Source: Clostridia bacterium | Lineage (GTDB): Bacteria > Bacillota > Clostridia > Oscillospirales > CAG-272 | Assembly: GCA_017935065.1 (NCBI GenBank) | Contig: JAGBIF010000033.1 | Span: 1-62,878, forward strand | Reading direction: 5' to 3' | DNA: 62,878 bases | Part shown: positions 44,491-53,252 of the stretch, one piece after another | How positions within the stretch are numbered: position 1 is the first letter of the stretch | Layout of the letters: every line of letters begins with the position of its first letter | Made by a program: the position numbers and the translations under genes | Notes under the pieces: model-generated | Databases searched by the model: none | What the model saw: the letters and a program-made list of their open reading frames with translations, nothing else | What the model was told of the DNA's origin: nothing

Positions 44491-45994
44491 TTTTACCCCC
44501 ATCCGTTGACACGCTCTCCCTGGCCCTTGTATCCGATACAGTCTCTGCGGTATCCTCTGCCGCTAAGCGGCGCGTGTCAAGCTCCTTAATTATATTTTCG
44601 TATGTCGCCTCGTCGATCTTGAAGAATTTGCGCCAGATAAGAAAGCCTGCCAGAATACAGATAAGAGGAAGTATCATCATCGCGCACTTCATTATCCATA
44701 CCGATGATGAGCCGACCGAGGCAAGGGTGGCATCTATCTCGGCCATAAGCGAGGCTATCTCGGCAGGGTCGGTTGCCTTTGCAAGAGCATCCTCAAGGCC
44801 CGCAAGCTTCTGTGATATGGGATTTATTCCCGAGATTATGAGCGTTACCGTAACCACGCCCGTGCCTACCGCACCGCCAAGCTTGTTAATAAACGGCTGT
44901 ACCGCAAAGGATACGCTCTCGTTTCGGCGTCCGAGCTTCCACTCGCCGTACTCTACCGCATCGGCAATAAAGAGAAGCATAAGAAGCTGTATAAATGCCT
45001 GCGCGAAGAACAGGGCAAGCCCCGATATTACGATGAGGGCGAGGTTTTCAAACGAGAGGAAGAACAGAATATAGGAAGCAACCACCGTTATCATCGAGCC
45101 GAAATAAAGCTGCCTGCGCGTAAAGCGCTTTGAGAAAAGAGGGAATATCGAGAGCGCCGTAAGCTGTGCTACGCCAAGCACCGCCGCGAAGAGCGTGTAG
45201 GTGCCCTCGTCACCGTAGGCGTACTTGAAGTAGTAGACACCGAAGGATGTAGTGGTGCAGTAGCCAATCATAAATAGCGCCATAGCAACCGCCGACACCA
45301 TAAGCTGATCGTTTCCGAGAAGCACCCTTACCATACCGCGTAGGGTGGTGCGCTCGCCCGTCGCCACCGTCTGTCCGCGCTCCTCTCTTACACCGAATAT
45401 AGTGAAGAGCTGGAAGCCCCACATCAGAAGCACGAGTATTACTGCAAAGACGAGATAGGCAGACTTTGGCGGCAGGGGGATGAGGTCGGGCACCATAGTG
45501 TAAAGCACCACCACCGCAAACATACCGATATTCGCGCATATCCTCGCGACGGCTCCGATGCCCTCGCGAAGCCGCCTGTCCTTGGTTATCGCGGGCATCA
45601 TCGACCAGTAGGAGATATCGTTCGTGGTGTACGCCATACCCCAGAGCAGGTAGCACACCGCAAAGAGCGCGATATACCATCCGCCCGAAAGACCGAAGTC
45701 GCAGAAAAGAAGTATAGTAAGAATACCCGATGTGATAGAGCCGAAGATTATCCACGGCTTGAACTTTCCGTATTTTGTCCTTGTGTTGTCAACAATTGTT
45801 CCCATAATCGGGTCATTGATCGCATCAAATATGCGGAATATCACCATAAGTCCGCCGATTATAGCAAGCTCGGCATTTCCGAGGCCTACCGTCTCGGTGA
45901 GGTAGGTGATAAGGTACATTGAAATGAGCGTGTATACCGCGTCGCGCCCGAGTGTACCAAGCCCGAAGCAAAAGCGGTTGTTTCTCTTTGTCAT
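44483..45994 (-). CDS. GPH-family sugar:cation symporter (MelB type)
   Basis: A 503-residue major facilitator protein with 12 TM segments. It matches the glycoside-pentoside-hexuronide group: FGLGTLGRDAVYTLISMYL at the start, the D-rich IFDAINDPIMGTIVDNTRT motif in helix II-loop, and KFKPWIIFG. Na+ or H+ drives uptake. Its start overlaps the stop of the GH13 gene (ATGA), so it probably imports the alpha-glucoside that the enzyme cleaves. A loop near residues 410-450 between the last helices is unusually long and acidic. Confidence 0.92.
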   Translation of the reverse strand: MTKRNNRFCFGLGTLGRDAVYTLISMYLITYLTETVGLGNAELAIIGGLMVIFRIFDAINDPIMGTIVDNTRTKYGKFKPWIIFGSITSGILTILLFCDFGLSGGWYIALFAVCYLLWGMAYTTNDISYWSMMPAITKDRRLREGIGAVARICANIGMFAVVVLYTMVPDLIPLPPKSAYLVFAVILVLLMWGFQLFTIFGVREERGQTVATGERTTLRGMVRVLLGNDQLMVSAVAMALFMIGYCTTTSFGVYYFKYAYGDEGTYTLFAAVLGVAQLTALSIFPLFSKRFTRRQLYFGSMITVVASYILFFLSFENLALIVISGLALFFAQAFIQLLMLLFIADAVEYGEWKLGRRNESVSFAVQPFINKLGGAVGTGVVTVTLIISGINPISQKLAGLEDALAKATDPAEIASLMAEIDATLASVGSSSVWIMKCAMMILPLICILAGFLIWRKFFKIDEATYENIIKELDTRRLAAEDTAETVSDTRARESVSTDGGKND

Positions 45995-47652
45995 AGTATT
46001 ATATCCCCATATACAAGTCTTGCCTCAAACGGCATAAGCCTGTCACCCTTGCCGCCCGTCGACGAAATAATAGGCTCACGCTCTGCGTATTTCATAAGAG
46101 CCCTGGGAAGCCTTACGGTCTTATTCGTGAAGTTGAGAAGCACCACAATCGTTTCAAAGACGCTGTGTATGCCGAGCCCCTGCTCGCTTGTCACGCATCT
46201 TTGGTAGGCGTAGATTTTGTCACTCTCGTAAAGCGAGGTGAAGCTTCCGCGGCAGAGCGCGGGGTGTGTCCTTCTCAGCTCAATCATTTTTTTGTAGAAG
46301 CTAAGCACGCTGTCGCTGTCCTCAATCTGTGCCTCAACATTGATATGCCTGTGATTGGGATTTATCTTGAGCCAGGGTGTACCGCTTGTAAAGCCCGCGC
46401 CTGCCTCAGCCGTCCACTGCATCGGGCATCTTGCGTTGTCCCTTGAGGTGCGCGAGATCATTTTCATTCGCATACGCCTCGGGATATGAAGCTTTTTTGC
46501 GAGGGCGTAGACGTTGTGGCTCTCAATATCCTGAATTTCGTCAAGTGACTTGAAGTCGCCACCCGTCATGCCTATCTCCTGTCCCTCATAGATAAAGGGT
46601 GTGCCGCCGAGGGTAAGGGTTAGCGCACCGACAAGCTTTGATGCCGCCCTATGATGCCCCGCGGCCCCGACGAGCCTTGATATAAATCTTGGCTGATCGT
46701 GGTTTTCAAAATATATAGCACCGTGGGGAAGCACCCTTTGCCACTTGGTGAGCGTTCGCATCAACCTCCCCGGACGAAGCTTCTTCTTAAACCACTTGAC
46801 TATTATCTGGTCGACCTCCATATGCTCGAAGGTGAATACCATATCAAGCTCGCCGTCGGTAAGCCGCCTTGCGCTGCTTTCGTCGACGAACACCGTCTCG
46901 CCTACCGTCCACGCGCCGTACGGCTCGATGCATTCGCGCCTCAGCTCCTTCAGTATTTCGTGACAGCCGTCGGTAGAGAGGTAATGCTCCTTACCCGTGA
47001 GGATAAACGACCGCCTTCCGTCATCAAGGGTGTTTTTGTATATGACATTTATCACGTCACAGCGGAAGCCCGCCACACCGCGGTCAAGCCAGAATTTCAT
47101 TATCCCTTTTATTTCCTCTATGACGGCGGGGTTTTTGAAGTTGAGGTCGGGCTGCTTTTTTGAAAAGAGGTGCAGATAATACTCGTCGCCATCCCCGAGC
47201 CTTGTCCAGGGGCACTCGGCAAAGAAGTTGCCCCAGTTGTTGGGAAGCGAGCCGTCGGGCTTACCTTTTCTTATGATATAGTAATCGCGGTATTTTTCCT
47301 CGCCCGCAAGAGCGCGCCTGAACCATTCGTGCTCATCCGAGGTGTGATTGATGACGAGGTCCATTATGATATCTATACCGCGCGCCTTTGCCTCGGCAAC
47401 AAGCTCGTCAAAGTCTTGAAGCGTGCCGAAGTGCGGCTGTATCGCGCAGTAGTCGGAGATATCGTAGCCGTTATCGTCATCGGGGCTTTTGTATATGGGG
47501 CTTAGCCATATTGCGTTGATACCAAGCTCTCTGAGATAATCAAGCCTTGATATTATACCTCTTATATCGCCTATTCCGTCACCGTCCGAGTCCTGAAAGC
47601 TTCTCGGATATATCTGGTATACTATAGTACCCTCGTTAAGTCGTTTTTGCAA
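45991..47652 (-). CDS. GH13 oligo-1,6-glucosidase / alpha-glucosidase
   Basis: A cytosolic 553-residue GH13 enzyme. Catalytic residues are D199 (GFRCDVIN), E252 (TVGETV) and D319 (FENHDQ). The residue after the nucleophile is Val200; in this subfamily Val there goes with cleavage of alpha-1,6 links (isomaltose type), while Thr goes with alpha-1,4. The calcium loop DSDGDGIGDIRG is present. The start is TTG with GGGGGTAGG upstream; no in-frame ATG is near. It is the first gene of a three-gene reverse operon (glucosidase, GPH symporter, HAD phosphatase). Confidence 0.93.
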   Translation of the reverse strand: MQKRLNEGTIVYQIYPRSFQDSDGDGIGDIRGIISRLDYLRELGINAIWLSPIYKSPDDDNGYDISDYCAIQPHFGTLQDFDELVAEAKARGIDIIMDLVINHTSDEHEWFRRALAGEEKYRDYYIIRKGKPDGSLPNNWGNFFAECPWTRLGDGDEYYLHLFSKKQPDLNFKNPAVIEEIKGIMKFWLDRGVAGFRCDVINVIYKNTLDDGRRSFILTGKEHYLSTDGCHEILKELRRECIEPYGAWTVGETVFVDESSARRLTDGELDMVFTFEHMEVDQIIVKWFKKKLRPGRLMRTLTKWQRVLPHGAIYFENHDQPRFISRLVGAAGHHRAASKLVGALTLTLGGTPFIYEGQEIGMTGGDFKSLDEIQDIESHNVYALAKKLHIPRRMRMKMISRTSRDNARCPMQWTAEAGAGFTSGTPWLKINPNHRHINVEAQIEDSDSVLSFYKKMIELRRTHPALCRGSFTSLYESDKIYAYQRCVTSEQGLGIHSVFETIVVLLNFTNKTVRLPRALMKYAEREPIISSTGGKGDRLMPFEARLVYGDIIL

Positions 47653-47677
47653 AAAAGCCTACCCCCTTTTTTCTTCT

Positions 47678-47706
47678 ATTGTAGCATATACAGGGGCGCA
47701 AATCAA
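47678..47706 (-). promoter_or_regulatory. promoter of the GH13-symporter-HAD operon
   Basis: Minus strand TTGATT (47701-47706), 17-base spacer ending in TGC, TACAAT (47678-47683). Confidence 0.8.
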
Positions 47707-47764
47707 GCGCTCGCGCAAAATTACTTACTCTTTGCTTATATCAAAAAATAATACACCGCGCATC

Positions 47765-47793
47765 TTGAATTTGCCGCGCGTGTGTGCTAAAAT
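47765..47793 (+). promoter_or_regulatory. promoter for the gene at 47825
   Basis: TTGAAT (47765-47770), 17-base spacer ending in TGC, TAAAAT (47788-47793). Confidence 0.78.
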
Positions 47794-47824
47794 AATAGAG
47801 GAATAAAACAGAGAGGTAATGCTT

Positions 47825-48442
47825 ATGGAAAAGGTATATTTAGCAAGCGAAAGTGAAATCCCCGAGGTAAGGCTTCTGTCCGAGGCGCTACGCGAGGCGG
47901 GAATTGACGGTTATGACAAGGTGCATCAGAATGAGGGCGGACACCCCTTCTTTATGCTGCCTAAAAAATACGCGAGGGAAAGCGAGGGGGATCCCGAGTG
48001 CCACCACGTCTATATTGACGTCTGCGAAATACCGAGCGGCGCCGAGTACAAGCTTACTATGGTATACACCCCGATTTATTTCTATACGGTAGAGGACGTC
48101 GTGTCGGTGTGCAAGGGGCTTCTTGACGAGACGGTTGCCGAGGTTGCGTTTGTCACGCCCATCGGTCTTGCGAGCGGATTTATTCACCATACGGGTGAGC
48201 ATGAGAAGAATATTGAGTGCCTCGTCGGCATTGCGCAGATGCTGATAAATACCCTTAAGCGCTGTAAGGAAAACGCTGATGTTCTCTCAAGAGGCACAAC
48301 GCAGTCAGTGCTCCAGGGTAAAGGACTTATCGCGGACGCTATCGGCTTTATGTCCGCCGATGACAGACAGTATAACGGCATTACCGTTTATGCGGCATCC
48401 TATCTTTGCGCATATCACCCCGAGATATACGTTCTTCAGTAA
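47825..48442 (+). CDS. uncharacterised 205-residue protein
   Basis: I do not recognise the family. It is soluble and acidic, with conserved-looking stretches GGHPFFMLPKKYARESE, CHHVYIDVCEI and IGLASGFIHHTGEHEKN, rich in His and Cys, so metal binding is possible. ATG 47825 has GAGAGG eight bases upstream; the ATG at 47819 is too close. A Nudix hydrolase and a HisK-type PHP phosphatase follow within 50 bases, so the three may form an operon. Confidence 0.75.
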   Translation: MEKVYLASESEIPEVRLLSEALREAGIDGYDKVHQNEGGHPFFMLPKKYARESEGDPECHHVYIDVCEIPSGAEYKLTMVYTPIYFYTVEDVVSVCKGLLDETVAEVAFVTPIGLASGFIHHTGEHEKNIECLVGIAQMLINTLKRCKENADVLSRGTTQSVLQGKGLIADAIGFMSADDRQYNGITVYAASYLCAYHPEIYVLQ

Positions 48443-48488
48443 ACAGGGGAAATTGAAAACAATACATTACATATAAGAGGTCTTTGAT

Positions 48489-49019
48489 TTGGAAATCTGG
48501 GATTTGTATAACGAGAAAAGACAGCCGATCGGCAAGACGATGATAAGAGGCGAGAAGGTACCCGAGGGGAAGTACCGTATAATAGTCTGCCTTTGCATTA
48601 TAGGAAGCGACGGAAGAATGCTGGTTCAGAGGCGCGCGCTCGATAAGGACGGCTGGCCAGGGCTCTGGGATATATCCTGCGGCGGCTCGGCCATAGCGGG
48701 TGAGGATTCGCAGCGCGCCATAGAGCGTGAGCTTTTTGAGGAGCTTGGAATTAAATACGACCTCTCGCACGAAAGACCGAAGGTAACCTATTCAATAGGT
48801 CAGGGCTTCGTTGACGTGTATATCATACGCGCCGATTACCCGCTTTGCGAGCTTACGCTTCAGGAAAGCGAGGTTATGGACGCGGCTTATGCTACGCGGG
48901 ATGAAATTATGAAAATGATAGAGGACGGAAGCTTCATACCCTACCACAAGAGCATTATTGACAGCGTGTTCTTTCTTGCGGACTCACAGAGGCTTCAGAC
49001 GAATACGGATAAAAAATGA
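48489..49019 (+). CDS. Nudix hydrolase
   Basis: The 176 residues contain the Nudix box G-x5-E-x7-RE-L-x-EE-L-GI (segment GGSAIAGEDSQRAIERELFE onward). The N-terminal WDLYNEKRQPIGKT and the WDISCGGS element are like IDI/YfcD-type Nudix enzymes, which act on nucleoside diphosphates linked to another group. The start is TTG with AGAGG eight bases upstream. It overlaps the next gene by four bases (ATGA). Confidence 0.88.
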   Translation: MEIWDLYNEKRQPIGKTMIRGEKVPEGKYRIIVCLCIIGSDGRMLVQRRALDKDGWPGLWDISCGGSAIAGEDSQRAIERELFEELGIKYDLSHERPKVTYSIGQGFVDVYIIRADYPLCELTLQESEVMDAAYATRDEIMKMIEDGSFIPYHKSIIDSVFFLADSQRLQTNTDKK

Positions 49020-49789
49020 AATACAGCTATCACAACCACACACCTCTGTGTCAGCACGCCTTCGGCACACCCGAGGAATACGTAAGGGAGGCAATCTCGG
49101 CGGGACTTCTGTTCTTTGGCTTTTCCTGTCACGCGCCACATCACTTTTCGGACGGCTACGTATCGCCCATCCGTATGAGGGAGGAGCAGCTTCCCGAGTA
49201 TGCCGACACGGTGCTTTCGCTTCGGCACAAATACCGCGACTATATCAATATCGGGCTCGGTCTTGAATACGAGCTATACAGGCCTACGTTCAATGAGGAT
49301 ATCGCCTACTACAGGTCGGCGGGGATCGAGTACCTCCTTTTAGGTCAGCATTTTACCGATGACGAGACGCTTCCCACATCCTTTAATTCCTATCACGAGA
49401 CCGACTCTGCCGAGGGGCTTTCTGCCTACACCGATACGGTTATAGAGGCTATGAGCACAGGGCTTATTTCCTATGTCGCGCACCCCGACTGCTTCTTCTT
49501 TTCGGGGGATGAGAGGCTCTACCTCGCCGAGGCAGACCGACTTATCCTTGCTTCGAAGAAATACGGCGTACCGCTTGAGGTAAATGCCTTCGGTCACTCA
49601 AGAGGCAGGCACTACCCGAGGGTAGGCTTCTGGGAACGCGCCGCCGCGCTCGGCGCTGACTGTGTGATAGGCATTGATGCTCACACGCCCGAGAGAGTGT
49701 ATATAGAGAAAGAAATCGCAAGCACGCGCGCCTTCCTTGATACGCTCGGCATCACACCGCTTGATAGAATTCCCTTAAGAAAAATCTGA
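49016..49789 (+). CDS. histidinol-phosphatase-type PHP protein
   Basis: A 257-residue PHP-domain protein resembling HisK (B. subtilis histidinol-phosphatase, histidine pathway). Metal ligands: YHNHTPLCQHA, FSCHAP, GLGLEYELY, GQHF, AHPDCF and GIDAHTP. No other his genes are in the window, so a different small phosphate ester is possible. It shares ATGA with the Nudix gene. Confidence 0.85.
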   Translation: MKYSYHNHTPLCQHAFGTPEEYVREAISAGLLFFGFSCHAPHHFSDGYVSPIRMREEQLPEYADTVLSLRHKYRDYINIGLGLEYELYRPTFNEDIAYYRSAGIEYLLLGQHFTDDETLPTSFNSYHETDSAEGLSAYTDTVIEAMSTGLISYVAHPDCFFFSGDERLYLAEADRLILASKKYGVPLEVNAFGHSRGRHYPRVGFWERAAALGADCVIGIDAHTPERVYIEKEIASTRAFLDTLGITPLDRIPLRKI

Positions 49790-49798
49790 CAGTAAAAA

Positions 49799-49848
49799 AC
49801 GAGCGCCTTCGGTGTCGGTTAATACCGATGGCGCTCGTGATATTTTAT
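49799..49848. terminator. bidirectional intrinsic terminator
   Basis: ACGAGCGCC pairs with GGCGCTCGT around a loop holding an inner CGGT/ACCG pair, followed by ATATTTTATT. It lies between convergent genes. Confidence 0.82.
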
Positions 49849-49857
49849 TATTCAAAA

Positions 49858-50280
49858 TTATTTAAGTGCGAAGTAGACGATTACCGCAACGAACAGAGCA
49901 AGAACTACAGCACCCGCGATGATATATCTTCTTATTCTTCTGTGTCTTGCAAATCTGCGTGCCTTCTTGAGGTAGGCAGAGATAGGATCCTTCTTCTTCT
50001 CGAGGTCGCGGGTAAATTTCTTTATCCACTTAAGGTCGTTCTTGGTAAGGTCATCGTTCTTCTTGAGAGCGCCTGGCTCGTGCGCGAATACGTTCCTTAT
50101 GTTTCTGTATTTTACGAGCATAGGAAGCACCTCGTCGCGTCTTGGCGCAAAGCGAGTATTGCTAAGACGGTTGATATACTCGGTCACGCCACCCGTGGAT
50201 ACACCGAGCTTATCGCAAAGAATTCTGTCAAGCTCCATATATGAATTGAGAAATTTCTCATTAATCTTCTTTCTACTCAA
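49858..50280 (-). CDS. membrane-anchored HEPN-like protein
   Basis: A 140-residue protein not assigned with certainty. The N-terminal ~80 residues are helical and end in KYRNIRNVFAHEPG, with the R-x4-H arrangement (R62...H67, preceded by R59-N60) that marks many HEPN ribonuclease or nucleotide-binding domains. A basic stretch (KKARRFARHRRIRR) is followed by one TM helix at about 119-138 at the C-terminus, so the domain faces the cytoplasm. The start is TTG with a moderate AAAGGCAGG. It has its own strong promoter and stands alone, without a nucleotidyltransferase partner. Confidence 0.6.
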   Translation of the reverse strand: MSRKKINEKFLNSYMELDRILCDKLGVSTGGVTEYINRLSNTRFAPRRDEVLPMLVKYRNIRNVFAHEPGALKKNDDLTKNDLKWIKKFTRDLEKKKDPISAYLKKARRFARHRRIRRYIIAGAVVLALFVAVIVYFALK

Positions 50281-50337
50281 CCCGAAAAACCTGCCTTTCT
50301 TGTCTCTTTCATCTCTCTGACTGTACCTCTTTATGTT

Positions 50338-50366
50338 ATTATAAACTATTTTTTACCATTTTTCAA
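50338..50366 (-). promoter_or_regulatory. promoter for the HEPN-like gene
   Basis: Minus strand TTGAAA (50361-50366), 17-base spacer, TATAAT (50338-50343). The remaining AT-rich part of 50367-50575 should hold the promoter of the rightward GT2 gene (TTGAAG near 50471, TATATA near 50493), but that is less clear. Confidence 0.75.
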
Positions 50367-50575
50367 TACCTAAATTGAATTTTTTCTTGCATAGTGTTAA
50401 GTTTCCCGAAATATTTACACGACGCTTTTATAAATTTTTATTAATTATTGAAAATTCCTCTTTATTTTTTTGAAGGAATAGTGTATATTATATATAAGGC
50501 GGTGCTTTACCGTACCGTTTTTTCGAAAATGTTTTGTAAATCTGAAGAATAAATCGGAAGAAAAGGAGAAGCTCT

Positions 50576-51991
50576 ATGCTCCTCGATATACTTAATATAA
50601 CTAACTTCTGCCTGGGAATACTCTTCGTTATGTGCTATTTCTTCCAGGTTATGTATCTCTTTATTCCCTTCATCATCAAAATGCCGAAGCACAAGCCCAC
50701 CGTACCTCACAAGTACGCCATACTTATCTCGGCAAGAAATGAGGAGGCGGTTATCGGCACGCTTATCGACTCTATTGCCCAGCAGGATTATCCGTCGGAG
50801 CTGGTCACGGTGGTAGTGGTTGCCGACAACTGCACCGATAAGACTGCCGAGGTCGCAAGGCAGAGAGGCGCTCTCGTTTACGAGAGATTTAATACCGAAG
50901 AGGTCGGCAAGGGCTACGCGCTGAACTTCGTGCTTCACAGGCTCGACGAGGACCTCGGCCCCGATGCATTTGATGCCTTTATCGTATTTGATGCCGATAA
51001 TATCCTTACTAAAAACTTTATCACCGAGATAAACAAGACCTTCTCGGACGGCTACGAGGTAATCACCACCTACCGTAATTCAAAGAACTATGGTGACAAC
51101 TGGCTCTCAAGCGGTACGGGGCTTTGGTTCATAAGAGAGTCAAAGTATCTTAACGGCTCACGCTTCCGCATCGGTGCCTGCCCTCAGGTCTCGGGTACGG
51201 GCTTCCTTTTCTCAAACAATATCAAAAAGCAAAACGACGGCTGGCCCTATCACACCCTCACCGAGGATTATGAGTTTACCTGTGACAGCGTGGTTAAGGG
51301 AATTCGCTTCGGCTATTGCGAGGACGCGCGCTTCTATGACGAGCAGGTTACGGGCTTCGTTCAGGCGTGGCACCAGAGAGTAAGATGGTGCAAGGGCGGT
51401 ATGCAGGCCTTCATCAAGCATTGTGGCGGACTTATCAAGGGTATTTTCTCGAAAAAATTTGTCGCAAGCTATGATATGACTATGTCAATTTTCCCCGCAT
51501 ACGTTATTTCAATTCTTGCCTGCTTTGTAAACATTATCGGTGTTACGGCGCTTCTTATCGCGGGCTATGATCCTATTGAGACTATCACCTCGACGCTTCT
51601 TATGGTGCTTGGCGCATATCTTCTGCTCTTTACGCAGTCGCTCGTCTGCACTATCACCGAGTGGCGGCACATTCGTGCCAAGTGGTATAAAAAGGTGCTG
51701 TACGCCTTTACCTTCCCGTTCTTTATTTTCAGCCTTATCCCCGCCGCATTCGTGGCTATGTTCAAGAGGGTTGAATGGAAGCCGATAAAGCACTCGGATG
51801 CCTCGGAGGAGGAAAGAGCGCAGATGGAGGCGGTAGACGAGGTAGGTAAGCGTCAAAGAGAGGCAGACGATGACGGTGACGGCACTGTGGGCGAGGGCGA
51901 AGGCGCCAAAGGCGGTGAGGGCTCTGCCGATACAGACAGCGAAGCTACGGCCGACAAGTCCGTGAGCACCGCCCCCGCAACGGTTGACTAG
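50576..51991 (+). CDS. GT2-family membrane glycosyltransferase
   Basis: A 471-residue protein in the processive synthase style (cellulose/hyaluronan/poly-GlcNAc synthase-like). An N-terminal TM is followed by the GT-A domain: SARNEEAVIG, the D-x-D in FDADN (near 138), SGTGFLF, TEDYEFTC and the QxxRW motif (HQRVRWCKGG). Three or four TM helices follow (about 300-400). The C-terminal ~75 residues are a hydrophilic, acidic Gly/Asp/Glu tail not normal for the family. AAGGAG precedes ATG. Product polymer unknown; it stands alone without accessory subunits. Confidence 0.88.
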   Translation: MLLDILNITNFCLGILFVMCYFFQVMYLFIPFIIKMPKHKPTVPHKYAILISARNEEAVIGTLIDSIAQQDYPSELVTVVVVADNCTDKTAEVARQRGALVYERFNTEEVGKGYALNFVLHRLDEDLGPDAFDAFIVFDADNILTKNFITEINKTFSDGYEVITTYRNSKNYGDNWLSSGTGLWFIRESKYLNGSRFRIGACPQVSGTGFLFSNNIKKQNDGWPYHTLTEDYEFTCDSVVKGIRFGYCEDARFYDEQVTGFVQAWHQRVRWCKGGMQAFIKHCGGLIKGIFSKKFVASYDMTMSIFPAYVISILACFVNIIGVTALLIAGYDPIETITSTLLMVLGAYLLLFTQSLVCTITEWRHIRAKWYKKVLYAFTFPFFIFSLIPAAFVAMFKRVEWKPIKHSDASEEERAQMEAVDEVGKRQREADDDGDGTVGEGEGAKGGEGSADTDSEATADKSVSTAPATVD

Positions 51992-52049
51992 CCCTGTCAA
52001 GCATCATTATTGACAGAATTTTCCGCTTTAATCACAGAATATAAAAAAA

Positions 52050-52093
52050 GAAGAAGGAAGAATTTCACCCGTCGGGAAATTCTTCCTTCTTTT
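52050..52093. terminator. bidirectional intrinsic terminator
   Basis: AAGAAGGAAGAATTTC pairs with GAAATTCTTCCTTCTT. Further small palindromes (ATACCG/CGGTAT, CAATAC/GTATTG) fill 52120-52217 before the mscS stop. Confidence 0.85.
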
Positions 52094-52217
52094 ACTTGTT
52101 GCTTTTTGCCACCCCGCGCGCGTCTCCCTCCATACCGTCATTAGCGGTATGATGAAATCAGCATTATCGCTGTATGGCATCCGCCAAAGCAAAACGGAAG
52201 CAATACACAGTATTGTA

Positions 52218-53075
52218 TCAATCCTGTCTTACGCGAACGTCGAGCTGATTGAAGGGGATTTCTATTCCTTCCTTCTCAAATCTGTCGGTAACCGCCTCAA
52301 TCACGTCGAAGTTTACCGTCCAGTAGTCACCGCTCTTCACCCATGCGCGGGCGGTGATGTCAAGCGCGCTGTCACCCTGATTTGTGAGCCTTACGAAAAC
52401 CTCGGGGTCCTTAAGCACAAGCTCGTGTCCCTCGATTATCTCACGGATGATTTTTTTCGCCTGCTCAACGTCGCTTCCGTAGGCTACCGAGAAGGTAAAG
52501 TCGACACGCCTTGTGTCCATTACCGAGTAATTTACGATATTGCCCGTCGCAAGAGGGCCGTTGGGTATATAGATTACCTTGTTGTCGGGGGTGCGTAGCT
52601 TCGTCGTTGTGATATGAATATCAACGACCGTGCCCGAGTAGCCCTGAGCCTCGATATAATCGTCGAGCTTAAAGGGTCTTGTGAGTATGATAAGTACACC
52701 GCCCGCAAGGTTTGAGAGTGCGCCGTTTACCGCAAGACCTATGCAGGCACCGAAGGAAACGACGAGGGCGGTAAGCCCCGAGGTGTCAATGCCGACGTAT
52801 CCGACAAGGCAGATAACCACCAGCACCTTAAGTCCTATTTTGGTAAGATATGCAAGAGTTTTCATAATGGTCTTGTCGGCCCTTGCATCGTTTGCGCGCC
52901 TTTCTATTCTGCGCGAGATGAGGTTTATAACCTTAAAGGAGACGAACATTATGATAAATGCGATAACGAGCCTCACACCTACCGACATCACCCAGTCGAT
53001 TACCTTATCCACGACGGACTGTACGTCAACGAACTGCACCTCACCCGCGGGTGCGGTTGCTTCTTCAAAAAACAT
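52218..53075 (-). CDS. mscS: small-conductance mechanosensitive channel MscS
   Basis: Osmotic safety valve of the cytoplasmic membrane. The 285 residues have three TM segments; pore helix TM3 is visible in GLAVNGALSNLAGGVLIIL with Gly/Ala packing, then RPFKLDDYIEAQGYSGTVVDI of the beta domain, and a C-terminal alpha/beta domain ending in PFNQLDVRV. The length fits E. coli MscS (286). Confidence 0.95.
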   Translation of the reverse strand: MFFEEATAPAGEVQFVDVQSVVDKVIDWVMSVGVRLVIAFIIMFVSFKVINLISRRIERRANDARADKTIMKTLAYLTKIGLKVLVVICLVGYVGIDTSGLTALVVSFGACIGLAVNGALSNLAGGVLIILTRPFKLDDYIEAQGYSGTVVDIHITTTKLRTPDNKVIYIPNGPLATGNIVNYSVMDTRRVDFTFSVAYGSDVEQAKKIIREIIEGHELVLKDPEVFVRLTNQGDSALDITARAWVKSGDYWTVNFDVIEAVTDRFEKEGIEIPFNQLDVRVRQD

Positions 53076-53108
53076 AATTTTTAAATTCCTTTCTTTTTTG
53101 ATATAACC

Positions 53109-53137
53109 ATTATACTACAAAAAACGAGGCTAATCAA
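53109..53137 (-). promoter_or_regulatory. promoter for mscS
   Basis: Minus strand TTGATT (53132-53137), 17-base spacer, TATAAT (53109-53114). Confidence 0.78.
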
Positions 53138-53187
53138 TGACTGCGCGCGTATTTTCTAAAAATTGTTATTTAAGTTTGGTTTCATTA

Positions 53188-53216
53188 TTGACAAGCGAGG
53201 CTTACTTTGTTAAAAT
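53188..53216 (+). promoter_or_regulatory. promoter for the P-type ATPase gene
   Basis: TTGACA (53188-53193), 17-base spacer, TAAAAT (53211-53216). Confidence 0.8.
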
Positions 53217-53252
53217 ATTTATTGTAATTTTAAGAATACGGCGGTAAATATT

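Noticed and set aside
52149-52598. Rightward 149-codon frame opposite mscS
   Set aside because: It is the complement of the well-supported mscS gene.
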